Assembly (NCBI RefSeq): GCF_018991925.1 | Contig: NW_024753920.1 | Span: 1-64,000 of the forward strand | Length of the DNA: 64,000 nucleotides | Source of the DNA: Homarus americanus | Taxonomy: Eukaryota; Arthropoda; Malacostraca; Decapoda; Nephropidae | Direction: 5' to 3' | Part shown: in pieces, positions 54,678 to 64,000 of the stretch | Numbering within the stretch: the stretch's first letter is position 1 | Layout: the number at the start of each line of letters is the position of its first letter | Notes under the pieces: generated by a model | What the model was told of the DNA's origin: nothing | What the model saw: only the letters and a program-made list of their open reading frames with translations | Database searches by the model: none | Program-made: the position numbers and the translations under genes

Positions 54678-54799
54678 GGTCTTATTCCTCTCTATCTCTC
54701 CCTCCCTCCTTTATCCACGGTCTCCGGCTCTCCACCATCGTCTGTCCCCTCGTTCCCTATTATGCAGGCCTCGGGCTGGACCCGTGGCTACTCACCAGA

Positions 54800-54945
54800 A
54801 AGCTGGGGATGGGGGGAAGAGGAGGATGGGGAGGAGGAGGAGGAGTGAGAAGGAAGAGGGAGTGAAGGAAGGGGGAGAAGCAGGAGGGAGGAAGAGAAAG
54901 AAGAAAGAGGAGGAGAAGGAGGAAGAAGAGATGGAGGCTGGAGGG
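54800..54945. repeat. Polypurine tract
   Basis: GGGGAGGAGGAGGAGG to GAAGAGGAGGAG. Confidence 0.9.
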
Positions 54946-54996
54946 GAGAAATACCAGAGAAAAAGTTTTTGCCTTGAAAATCCCGACCAGTGGCCT

Positions 54997-55150
54997 TAGA
55001 GGGCCAGTCAAAGAGGCCAACAATAAGGGCTAACCTAGAGGGCCAGTCAAAGAGACCAACAATAAGGGCTAACCTAGAGGGCCAGTCTAGGAGGCCAACA
55101 ATAAGGGCTAACCTAGAGGACCAACTAAGAAATGCCAAGCTAGAAAGCTA
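54997..55150. repeat. Minisatellite, 39-bp unit, about 3.5 copies
   Basis: TAGAGGGCCAGTCAAAGAGG opens units at 54997, 55036, 55075 and 55114 (exact 39-bp period), followed by diverged echoes to about 55270. The minus frame reads a 13-residue cycle (WPSRLALIVGLFD) without stops. Confidence 0.95.
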
Positions 55151-55270
55151 TCCTTAGCGGTCAACAATGAAGTTAACTAAAAGATACCAACTATGAAAAC
55201 TAACCCTTGAGGGCAAACCCAGAAAGACGACCCTGGAGGACGAACCAAGAAGAGCAACCAATCTTGAAGT

Positions 55271-55740
55271 CCAACATCGAAGGGGGCGGAGCTAATCGTC
55301 TTCTGAGGCCTAAATCTGTAATCTGATTGGCAATTTAGATGCGAATAGAAGGCTTATGGTGATGGGTACTGGTGGTGATGGTGTGATTGGCTGGCAGGTT
55401 CAAGCCAAGAGCCGTAATGTGCTAAGTTATGATGCGGGGAGACAGATGGCGCTGGTGATTTATTCCTCGACGTCCCCCAAGGTGTTAGTAAGTCTCCCCC
55501 TGTGTTTTTTTTTCTGACGTTAATGATTTCTTATCTAACTCTCGTCGTTTTAAAATGGTATATGGTAGGATGAATGAAGGTGAAGAAGGAAGAGAAAGAA
55601 AAAGAAGAGAAACGGAAGAAGAAAGGTAAAAAAAAAGAACAAATAAGAAGAGAAACTGGAATGAAGAATATAGACAATGAAGAAGAAAAACGAAATGAAG
55701 AAAAGAAAGAAAGAATACAAAGACACTGCAAAAATAATTC

Positions 55741-55743
<3 letters not shown>
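55271..55743. other. Low-copy then A/G-rich
   Basis: Unique to 55560 with GATTGGC twice (55324, 55384), then AAGAAGGAAGAG-type sequence. No gene seen. Confidence 0.6.

Positions 55744-55790
<47 letters not shown>
55744..55790. repeat. (GA)n microsatellite
   Basis: Twenty-three GA units. Confidence 0.97.
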
Positions 55791-55795
<5 letters not shown>

Positions 55796-55894
55796 TATGA
55801 GTAACTACAATAAAAACCAATCGAGGAGTCAATATCACAGATGACTCAACATTAACTGATCCATCCATCTGTCCTCCTCGCGCACCACCTTACT

Positions 55895-55895
<1 letters not shown>

Positions 55896-55959
<64 letters not shown>
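55896..55959. repeat. (CA)n microsatellite
   Basis: Thirty-two CA units. Confidence 0.98.
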
Positions 55960-55960
<1 letters not shown>

Positions 55961-56560
55961 ATTTAAGAGAGAAAATTAACCCACATATTTTTTTTAGGAC
56001 ATTCTGGAAGCCGTAAAGAGTTAAGTGGTTTCAAAAGTTAATTACTCAAGAGAAACAAGAAAAAAATAACAAATTGGACTGTGCAGAATTTCCAATTTTT
56101 TCTCAAACATTTTTTATACAACGAAAGAAAAAAGATGGTTTGCAACTCGGGAAAATAAGCGATCAGTGGGGATTTTTAGCTTTTCGTTGATTTTTTTTTG
56201 TAGCCAACTATGAAACCGAGGAACAAAAAGTGAAAAAAATAGCTCAAATTTAGTCAAGCTTTAACACAGGGGATTTTTTTATTTTTTATTTTTTTTCGAA
56301 ACAGAAATATGAAAATAAAATAAAAATAATTATATAAAACCAAACTTATTTTTTTAAGCTTCCACATATATATAAAAATATTACTGTTTTTAATTTTTTA
56401 GCTTTTAAACAAGAAACACAAATTAAAGTTAAATACAAAAAAAATGGGTGAGCTTTTAGTTCACAACAAAATTTCTTTTTCTTTTTTGCGTTACTCGGTA
56501 AAAATTCGTCTCATTTTCCTCACACCTTAAGACAGAGGTGTTCTCTGCAAGACAGGTGTA
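55960..56560. other. Very AT-rich low-copy sequence
   Basis: Many A and T homopolymers of 6-10. No frame supported. Confidence 0.6.
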
Positions 56561-56562
56561 GA

Positions 56563-56566
<4 letters not shown>

Positions 56567-56622
<56 letters not shown>

Positions 56623-56629
56623 CGTGTGG
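56567..56629. repeat. (GT)n with GCGCGC, Z-DNA-type
   Basis: Strict purine-pyrimidine alternation for about 60 bp including GCGCGCG near 56607. Confidence 0.95.
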
Positions 56630-56719
56630 AGACAACCGCACCTGTACGATTATTAAGGTGAGGATCAGTGTGTAATCAGCCCACCAACCTCTGCCCGACG
56701 GTGACACAGTAGCCGACAC

Positions 56720-56820
56720 TCCTTCTCCTCCTCCTACTCTCCTTCTCTTCCTAGCCCCTTTTCTTCTCCACCTCCTCCTCTTCTTCTTCCTATCCCTCCT
56801 TCTCCTCCTCCTCCTAGATG
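56720..56820. repeat. (CCT)-rich pyrimidine tract
   Basis: CTCCTCCTCC sequence. 56821-57230 is low-copy with nothing recognised. Confidence 0.8.
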
Positions 56821-57235
56821 ACCACCCGCGGAGGGGCACAACCAACACAACTCAAACACACGTCAAAGGAAATCATATACTCAAATCGCCTCATTTGACC
56901 ATCGTAAACAACAATAACAAGTTTAACACCTAACAAGCAATAACCTCTGGGACCTTAAGCATAATAATAGAGTAAAATACCATAATATTCTAGTAATAAT
57001 AAGTGATAAGTAATTTAGAAGAGTTTTAAAGACATTGAATTAGTCTATTAGGTAATACACATACACTGTACCTTGAGGCGTCTCTCTTGGCCTTGTACAA
57101 GTAATCATCTTACCTGAAAATAAAGGGATATATTTATTAGAATTTGGAAACAGAAATATTACGGGAAATATTTATAAAGAAAGGAAAGTTTAATTTAATT
57201 TATACAGTGTTTGATATTAACATTATTCAATATTA

Positions 57236-57364
57236 TGTGCAGTGTGGTGTGGTGTGGGTGTGGTGTGGTGTGTGGTGTGTGTGTGTGTGATGTGGTGGTG
57301 GCGTGTGTGTGTGGTGTGTGTGTGTGTGTGTGTGTGTGTGGTGTGTAGTGTGTGTGTGTGTGTG
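57236..57364. repeat. GT/GGTGT-rich tract
   Basis: GTGGTGTGGTGTG and (GT)n mixture. A short (GT)n lies at 57575-57594. Confidence 0.93.
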
Positions 57365-57675
57365 GTCACCTGCCGCTCCGCCTGTCACTTCCCCCCACTC
57401 AACAAAATGCGTCACTAGACCCTTCCTGTACACTGTCGCTGTGTGCTGCTGAAACAGTATCAGTCAGTTAATGTGTCGGCAACTTGTTCACGTCACTCAG
57501 TGTAGATTAGTGTGTCGGGTGGTTCATTCCCTGTGTGAGCAGTGAAGGTCAGCTTGGTGAAAATCTGTATGTATGTGTGTGTGTGTGTGTGTGTCTTGCT
57601 TGCACTGACGCGTTCTTATTGAGGGTACGAGTAACTGAATCTAAGCTGATGCTTTTCCAGCTGGAGCTGAGTGGT

Positions 57676-58228
57676 ACACACAAACACACACACAACACAC
57701 CCAATACACACACCACAACAACCAACACACACACACACAACACAAACCCAACACACACACACCACAACACAACCCAATACACACACACCACACAACCCAC
57801 ACACCACAACCCAACACACACACACACACACAACCACACACACACACACACACAACACAACCCAACACACACAACACAACACACAAACAACACACAGCAA
57901 CACACACACAACAGACACACACAACACAACCCAACACACACACACAACACAACCCAACACACACAACACAACCCAACACACAACACAACCTAACACACCC
58001 AACACAACCCAACAATACACACAACACAAATACAACAACCCACACACACAACAACCACAACCCAACACACACAACCACAACACAACCTAACAACACAACA
58101 CAACACAACAACCTAACACAACCTAACACAACCCACACACACACAACACAACCCAACACACACACAACACAACAACACACACACACACAACACACACAAC
58201 CCAACACAACCCAACACACACACACACA
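57676..58228. repeat. CA/CAA compound tract, about 550 bp
   Basis: CACACAACACAACCCAACACA-type repetition. Long Thr/His/Gln (plus) and Cys/Val/Leu (minus) frames follow from it. Confidence 0.96.
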
Positions 58229-58330
58229 GCACACCACCTCCCTCATAACACGAATCCAAAAACTGCCTTTGACGACCCACTAACCGAAAAAAATCCTGAG
58301 TACAACGTTAGTGAATGATAAAGAGCCTGG

Positions 58331-58357
58331 GAGAGAGAGAGAGAGAGAGAGAGAGAG
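58331..58357. repeat. (GA)n microsatellite
   Basis: Thirteen GA units. Confidence 0.96.
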
Positions 58358-58509
58358 CAACTTAACCACAGTCTATCGGTTCACACACACCACAACACAA
58401 CACACCCCTGAACCCTGGTAGGTAAAACACTTTCCCCGTCAGAATAGTTAATTAACAAGGAGACAATATCAGGCCTTCTGTAATAGTAAAACCACCAGAG
58501 GTTCACCCC

Positions 58510-58830
58510 CCCCCCATCGTCTTTCTCCCTCCCTGCCACACCCTCTCTACCACACCCTCTCTACCACACCCTCTCTCCTCTTCCTCCACTCTTTCTATCT
58601 TCACTCTCTCTCTCTCCCCTCTCTTCGCTTCCACTCTCATCGGTTTTCCCCTTTACTCTATATCTTCCCCCTCACGTTACCTCTCTTCTATCCTTCCTCT
58701 CCCATCCGTCCCACCCTCCTCTCCATCTCCCCCCTCTCTACTCTGCCCTCTGCACCTCTACCCCCCCTCTCTATTCTGCCTCCTGCACCTCTCCCTCCTT
58801 CCTTCCTACCCCCGCCCCTCCACGCCCCTC
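58510..58830. repeat. Pyrimidine-rich tract with 16-bp CCACACCCTCTCTA units
   Basis: CCACACCCTCTCTA three times at 58536-58580, then CTCTCC/CCTTCC sequence. Confidence 0.85.
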
Positions 58831-58924
58831 CACAGTAACAATTTATGCTGTAATTAGTAAATGATAATGCCCTCTCAGACAACATTTAATTACAAAGTGC
58901 AGGATGTAACGCTCCCCCATCCCA

Positions 58925-59090
58925 GAGGTGGAGGCGAGGGGGGAGAGGAGGAAGGGGAGAGTGGGGGAGGGTAAGGCTAGGATGTCAGGGTAATAGAGAT
59001 GAGAGAAAAGAGAAAGGAAGAGAGGATGATAAGGTAAAGTAGGGGATAAGAGAAGAAGGAAGTGAAGGAAAGAGAAGGTGGAAGATGTGC
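58925..59090. repeat. Polypurine tract
   Basis: GGAGGCGAGGGGGGAGAGG to GAAGTGAAGGAAAG. It is the purine partner of the preceding pyrimidine tract. Confidence 0.87.
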
Positions 59091-59360
59091 TCGTTACCTG
59101 GACCAGTAGGTGTGTGTGTGTGTGCTGAGGTATGTTAACAAAGGTATAATAACCACGTAATCTTTCTACCAGGTGAGCCATTAAGGTGACACGCAACGAA
59201 CCAGGTACAGCCACAAGACAATAAAGACATCATAATGGTAAAGAAATAAAAGTCATGGCAAAAATGAACTTATTAAAGGAAAGTTATCATAATTAATAAT
59301 ATCATGTCTAACAGAGTATTAGAAACTCACTGATGTTAACCAATAAACTGCAAGAGAATA

Positions 59361-59580
59361 TTTTACTATGTATACCGTACATTACCGAGTATCAGCAAAC
59401 GGTGACTATGTTAGTTTTCATTGCTCGAATTCGACATACGGTTGTCCACTGTTTGTATAATTGCATTCTAATTTTACTATGTATACCGTACATTACCGAG
59501 TATCAGCAAACGGTGACTATGTTAGTTTTCATTGCTCGAATTCGACATACGGTTGTCCACTGTTTGTATAATTGCATTCT
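59361..59580. repeat. Perfect tandem duplication, 111-bp period
   Basis: TTTTACTATGTATACCGTAC starts at 59361 and 59472. The 109 bp 59361-59469 and 59472-59580 read identically, with a 2-bp joint. The unit is complex sequence, not simple repeat, and 111 bp equals 37 codons, so a + frame (59333-59659) reads through both copies. No protein family recognised. Confidence 0.95.
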
Positions 59581-59858
59581 CTACACTGTGCACATTGTTC
59601 GTCTGGTTGCAGTCTATATATATTACATAACTGCATTGCTTAAATGTGAATTTATATAACTATTTTACTGAAAATATATCTATCGAGTCATCTCAGTTCC
59701 CAATGAAGCTCAGAGTAGATACAGTACACTGCTGAAACCTGGCAGGACAACACCCTAGACTTGTTCATCACGATATATTGGTGGGCGTTCGTTCAGAGTA
59801 AATCATGTTAAATGTTATATACAGGTACTGTGGTGAAGGCTCTAGCAACATGAACACA

Positions 59859-59863
<5 letters not shown>
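59581..59863. other. Low-copy sequence
   Basis: Unique. Nothing recognised. Confidence 0.55.

Positions 59864-59942
<79 letters not shown>
59864..59942. repeat. (GA)n microsatellite
   Basis: About 39 perfect GA units. Confidence 0.98.
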
Positions 59943-60472
<530 letters not shown>

Positions 60473-60624
60473 CTTTAAGGTGGTGACAAGAGGCTCAGGA
60501 GATGGAGGTTAATTACTCTCCCTAAATATAATCCAGGTAGATTAAACTTAAGGGTCCTGAAGGTTGCAGCAGGTGGCTTCCTTTACATCCTTATTCATAT
60601 ACTACTACTACTACCCTCACCTGT

Positions 60625-60687
60625 GTATGTATGTATGTATGTATGTATGTATGTGTGTATGTATGTATGTATGTATGTATGTATGTA

Positions 60688-60718
<31 letters not shown>
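60625..60718. repeat. Compound (TATG)n(GT)n microsatellite
   Basis: About 16 TATG units, one TGTG variant, then 13 GT units. Confidence 0.98.
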
Positions 60719-60723
<5 letters not shown>

Positions 60724-60841
60724 AAGGTAGTGATTACGTACTTTTGTCTCGGGTGATGAGATCTGTGTTTGTTTTGATGAAGTTGGAAGAGATTTTGGGA
60801 AGTGTGTTCGAGGTTTTCAAAAAGATAGATTTTATTTGGGT

Positions 60842-61022
60842 TTAGGTTGGGTTGGGTTGGGTTGGGTTGGGTTGGGTTGGGTTGGGTTAGGTTTAGTTTG
60901 TGTTAAGTTTAAACCGGCTTTTGTAAGTCTGGATTTAGCATAACCAGACGCAACATAACACTTATCCTAACCTAACCCCAAACCCAACCTAACCCAATCC
61001 AACTTAACTTAAACCAACCACG
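60842..61022. repeat. (GGGTT)n and inverted CCTAACC/CCCAA arm
   Basis: Eight GGGTT units at 60849-60890 edged by TTAGG, then 70 bp of spacer, then ATCCTAACCTAACCCCAAAC and CCTAACCCAATCC at 60964-61000. Orientation is reversed, so the arms can pair. Confidence 0.88.
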
Positions 61023-61221
61023 ACTAAACCATACCCGAGGGGATATTTCCTTTGATTTTCTTCGTTAAGTTACAAAGAAAAAGGAGAAAAAAACCAGGTT
61101 TAAGAGCCGCCTCAGCCTCTACAGCTTCTACCCAAATTACAAATAACCCGGAGGAAAGTGTCGGCAATTCAACCCTTTAATTCACGCTTAAGAGAGATGA
61201 GTTTCCCTTGTGAAGACGCTG

Positions 61222-61370
61222 AGGAGAGAGTTAAAGAGAGAAAGAAAGAGGGAGAGAAAGAGAGAGTTAAAGAGAGAAAGAAAGAGGGAGAGAAAGAGTT
61301 AGAGAGAGAAAGTTAGAGAGAGAGAGAAAGGGTTAGAGAGAGAAAATTAGGGAGAGAGAGAGAGAAAGTT

Positions 61371-61423
<53 letters not shown>
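61222..61423. repeat. GA-rich compound repeat
   Basis: GAGAGAGTTAAAGAGAGAAA duplicated at about a 40-bp offset, GAAAGTTAGAGAGA units, then (GA)n at 61372-61421. Confidence 0.93.
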
Positions 61424-61426
<3 letters not shown>

Positions 61427-61519
61427 TCTCACCAAGAGTTTACGAGCTGGCGCTAACTGGCGTCTCCTTGATGAGTTTATGCAAATACATCTTGGCTAAG
61501 TTTTGGCAGCGTGGCTCTC

Positions 61520-61563
61520 GCGTGTGCGTGTGTCTGTGTGTGTGTGTGTGTGTGTCAGAGGCA

Positions 61564-61602
<39 letters not shown>
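61520..61602. repeat. (GT)n and (GTCT)n microsatellites
   Basis: GT at about 61527-61554, and (GTCT)9 at 61566-61601. 61603-61980 is low-copy with nothing recognised. Confidence 0.96.
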
Positions 61603-61984
61603 TCTGGTGTCAACATCTCAAGTAATAGCGTGGTGAAGAGTCTCTAATAAACCTTTTAACGTCTCGGAGTGAAGGATGAATAATTTAGTAGAATAATGTG
61701 ATAATATGGGACATCCGGCAGAACGTGATCAATTCTGGACATCTTAAACAACCTGATAATTTAGGACATATACTACAGGACACACGACCGTCACTATACC
61801 CTATAATTAAGGCCATTTTATTATAGGACACAAGGCTCACTATACTTTAAACTTAAAACACTGTTACTAAAATGTACTTCACGAGATATTTTTCACCAAC
61901 CTGCTATGAGAAATTCCACAATATTACTTTCGTTCTTTTTAGTCTCTCTCAACCATCGTTCTTGCTGTCTTTTCACAACCTATT

Positions 61985-62290
61985 GGGGAGATGGGGAGGG
62001 GGTCTAATGAGAAGGACTGGGGAGAAGGGGAGGAATGATAAGAAGGACTGGGAGAGAGTCTGGTAAGATGGGCTGGGGGTCCTCGCTCGTTCATCATCCT
62101 CTTTACGTCAGGTCTTCAGAAAAGTAATGAAGCAGGAGACTCCCTCGTAAAAGTAAAAGGCACCAACATTTCATGCCAAAAGTCACGAACCTGGGGAGGG
62201 GGGGAGAACCATGGGGGGGGGGGTGGAGGTGTCAGGGAGAGTCGAGGTGGAAGTGGTCAAGGAGAGTCGGGGTGAAAGGGGTGAGAGAGA
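61985..62290. repeat. G-rich degenerate repeats
   Basis: GAGAAGGACTGGGGAGA and AAGAAGGACTGGGAGAGA near 62008 and 62040. G10 run near 62213, then GTCAGGGAGAGTCGAGGTG, GTCAAGGAGAGTCGGGGTG and GAGAGAGTCAGGG units at 62230-62295. Confidence 0.75.
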
Positions 62291-62421
62291 GTCAGGGAGA
62301 ACAAGAATCCCAAATCACTCCAACAACGCTTACAATACCATTCAACAAGACGCCAGACAAGAAACCACACGAAAGTAATTAACGAACTTTTGTGAACCCC
62401 ATCAATAGCATTAAGTCCCCC

Positions 62422-62515
62422 AATGACGACCCTCCCCATGACGACCCCTCTCCACGACGACCCTCTCCACGACGACCCTCCCCACGACGACCCTCTCCAC
62501 GACGACCCTCTCCAG
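62422..62515. repeat. Minisatellite, 15-bp unit, 6 copies
   Basis: GACGACCCTCTCCAC. Starts at 62425, 62440, 62456, 62471, 62486 and 62501. Confidence 0.96.
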
Positions 62516-62910
62516 CCCCCAACTGAGTGTAAGCCTGATTCATCTTTTTTCCACTATCTTTAACATAAGGTCAACATAAACATGTCTATTTTAGTTTGAT
62601 GTCGTGAGGTTCTTGTAGTCCACATGTTAATTAATCGCATCACTCTTCCTTCATTTACCTTTTTGGGGAAACTTTTATCGTTCCTACTTACGCTCTACTT
62701 CCTTCTCATACCCCCATCTCCCCACTCCTTCATTCCTTCATTCCTCCTTCTCCATCTTCCTGCCTCATTGACACAGCTTGACTCACTTTCTTCATCACTA
62801 TCACCTCCTTCTCTCATCATGTTACTTTGATGATAATGACTTTGATGATGATGATGATTTAACTACATGAGTACGATGACAACCCCAAAACATGAATGAA
62901 ACCCTGAGTA
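62516..62910. other. Low-copy, pyrimidine-rich in the middle
   Basis: CTTCATTCC-type tract at 62690-62820 and a (GAT)n at about 62840-62858. Nothing else. Confidence 0.6.
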
Positions 62911-62970
62911 CGACGATTTAACCCCCCGAGAACAATGATTTAACCCCCCGAGAACAATGATTTAACCCCC
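62911..62970. repeat. Minisatellite, 22-bp unit, about 2.7 copies
   Basis: GATTTAACCCCCCGAGAACA plus AT, three starts at a 22-bp period. Confidence 0.92.
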
Positions 62971-63072
62971 TTAAGCCTGAGCACCTGAGCACAGTGCCAC
63001 CTTAATTACGAAAATAAACAACAGGTAAATCGAAATAAAAGGATTAAGCCATCATGCTCTACACTCATCAGG

Positions 63073-63086
63073 ACACACACACACAC

Positions 63087-63170
<84 letters not shown>
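63073..63170. repeat. (CA)n microsatellite
   Basis: About 48 CA units with one CG near 63091. Confidence 0.98.
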
Positions 63171-63172
<2 letters not shown>

Positions 63173-63200
63173 GAATTGGTAACCAGTGAAAGAAATACAG

Positions 63201-63220
63201 TGACCTTGACCTCTTGACCT
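63201..63220 (-). promoter_or_regulatory. Triple TGACCT (DR0 and DR2)
   Basis: TGACCT at 63201-63206, 63207-63212 and 63215-63220. The minus strand reads AGGTCA repeats, the first two forming TCAAGGTCA, the monomer site of FTZ-F1/SF-1 and ERR-type receptors. Binding is inference. Confidence 0.4.
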
Positions 63221-63501
63221 TTTGAACAGGAAAGAGTCAATACATACCTGGCGAATCAACCATGAGTGAAGTCAGGTGTACAGGTAAATGAATGATGTTA
63301 TGAGAATTCTAGTTATTACACGGAAACTAGCTTGGGGGGACTGGCAGATGTAATTACTAAGGGGTAAAAAATTAGTTATGATTCTTCCATTTTCGTCGGT
63401 GGGGAAAAAAATAAAAAATAAATAAATAAACGAAAATTAATAATTCTTTAAACTAAATTATCACAAAAAAAATCAAGTGATCATCCACAGTGAATCAGTT
63501 G
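63221..63501. other. AT-rich low-copy sequence
   Basis: Contains an AATAAATAAATAAA patch near 63415. Nothing recognised. Confidence 0.55.
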
Positions 63502-63604
63502 CTCAATGTCTACAGATCCTTCTCAATGTCTACAGATCCTTCTCAATGTCTACAGATCCTTATCAATGTCTACAGATCCTTCTCAATGTCTACTGATCCT
63601 TCTC
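63502..63604. repeat. Minisatellite, 20-bp unit, 5 copies
   Basis: CTCAATGTCTACAGATCCTT at 63502, 63522, 63542, 63562 and 63582. Copies 4 and 5 have one change each. Confidence 0.98.
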
Positions 63605-63728
63605 CACCCTAAGCCTCAAGGACACCTCACCAAGCTGATCCTCAAGGTCGAGATATACTCCTAGTAGCTTGACCTCACCCCTCCTCCTCCCACGCCACGG
63701 TGTCCACAAACAATAATGACCCTCCACT

Positions 63729-63980
63729 TACCTAATGTCTTCCTCCTCCAACCTAAGCTGCCTTCTCCTCCTCAAACTTATACGTCCTCCTCCAACCTGC
63801 ACTTTATCTACCTCTAACCTGCAAGTCCCCTCCTCCTCCTCCTCCTCCTCCTCCTCCTCCTCTAACTTTCACTACCTCTTCCTCTAACCTGCAAGTCCCC
63901 TCCTCCTCCTCCTCCTCCTCTAACTTTCACTACCTCTTCCTCTAACCTGCAAGTCTTCCTCCACCTCCAAGCCTTGCCCC
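63729..63980. repeat. (CCT)n within a 60-70 bp repeat
   Basis: CTAACTTTCACTACCTCTTC, CTCTAACCTGCAAGTCCCC and (CCT)n at 63829-63862 and 63899-63921. The whole phrase repeats twice, with older CTCCAACCT copies upstream. The array continues to near the window end. Confidence 0.9.
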
Positions 63981-64000
63981 CCACCGACCCCGTTACCCTC

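Overview
The window is eukaryotic, intergenic or intronic DNA dominated by simple-sequence repeats. I found no gene that can be assigned to a known protein family, and no tRNA, rRNA or CRISPR array. (GA)n, (CA)n, (AAT)n, (TATG)n, (GAAG)n and (TCTG)n microsatellites occur every few hundred bases, many over 60 bp and the longest about 130 bp. Short TTAGG/CCTAA blocks, the ancestral arthropod telomere repeat, recur inside the sequence. Microsatellite abundance plus TTAGG blocks suggests a decapod crustacean (crab or shrimp). That is an inference from style, not from a diagnostic gene.

Layout. 0-9 kb: GA/CA/GATA tracts, an almost 800-bp polypurine tract (2.3-3.1 kb), G-rich blocks, and an unusual scatter of the word TATCGTAG (7.4-7.9 kb). 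9-19 kb: pyrimidine/purine tract pairs, two different 25-bp minisatellites (10.7 and 15.2 kb), an interstitial telomere block (15.0 kb), a CAA-rich tract, a repeated ATTGG-bearing phrase (17.4-17.7 kb) and a 72-bp minisatellite (18.8 kb). 19-29 kb: a GTGCACC minisatellite, (CA)n of 130 bp, a 65-bp duplication beside TGACCT direct repeats (24.2 kb), a 16-bp minisatellite (26.3 kb) and a GATAAC cluster (28.7-29.0 kb). 29.7-30.7 kb is the best non-repetitive, CpG-containing block and the only place where I can draw plausible splice sites. 31-45 kb: a CACGTG array (33.2 kb), a 17-bp minisatellite (35.8 kb), a 22/66-bp higher-order array (38.0 kb) and a 40-bp array (43.0 kb). 45-49 kb: a 31-bp CCAAT array, a complete 200-bp MITE with TA target duplications, and a 21-bp minisatellite. 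49-64 kb: pyrimidine tracts, a foldback-like element with a CCTAA-derived core (53.6-53.9 kb), a TGACGTGA array (54.1 kb), 39-, 111-, 15-, 22-, 20- and 62-bp tandem repeats, and a 550-bp CA/CAA tract.

Most open reading frames are translations of repeats (Cys-Val, Thr-His, Leu-Ser or Arg-Glu runs) and are not annotated as genes. The most notable pattern is that many minisatellites and word clusters are built on words resembling transcription-factor sites (CACGTG, CCAAT, TGACGTGA, WGATAA, TGACCT). Whether that is function or coincidence cannot be decided from the sequence alone.
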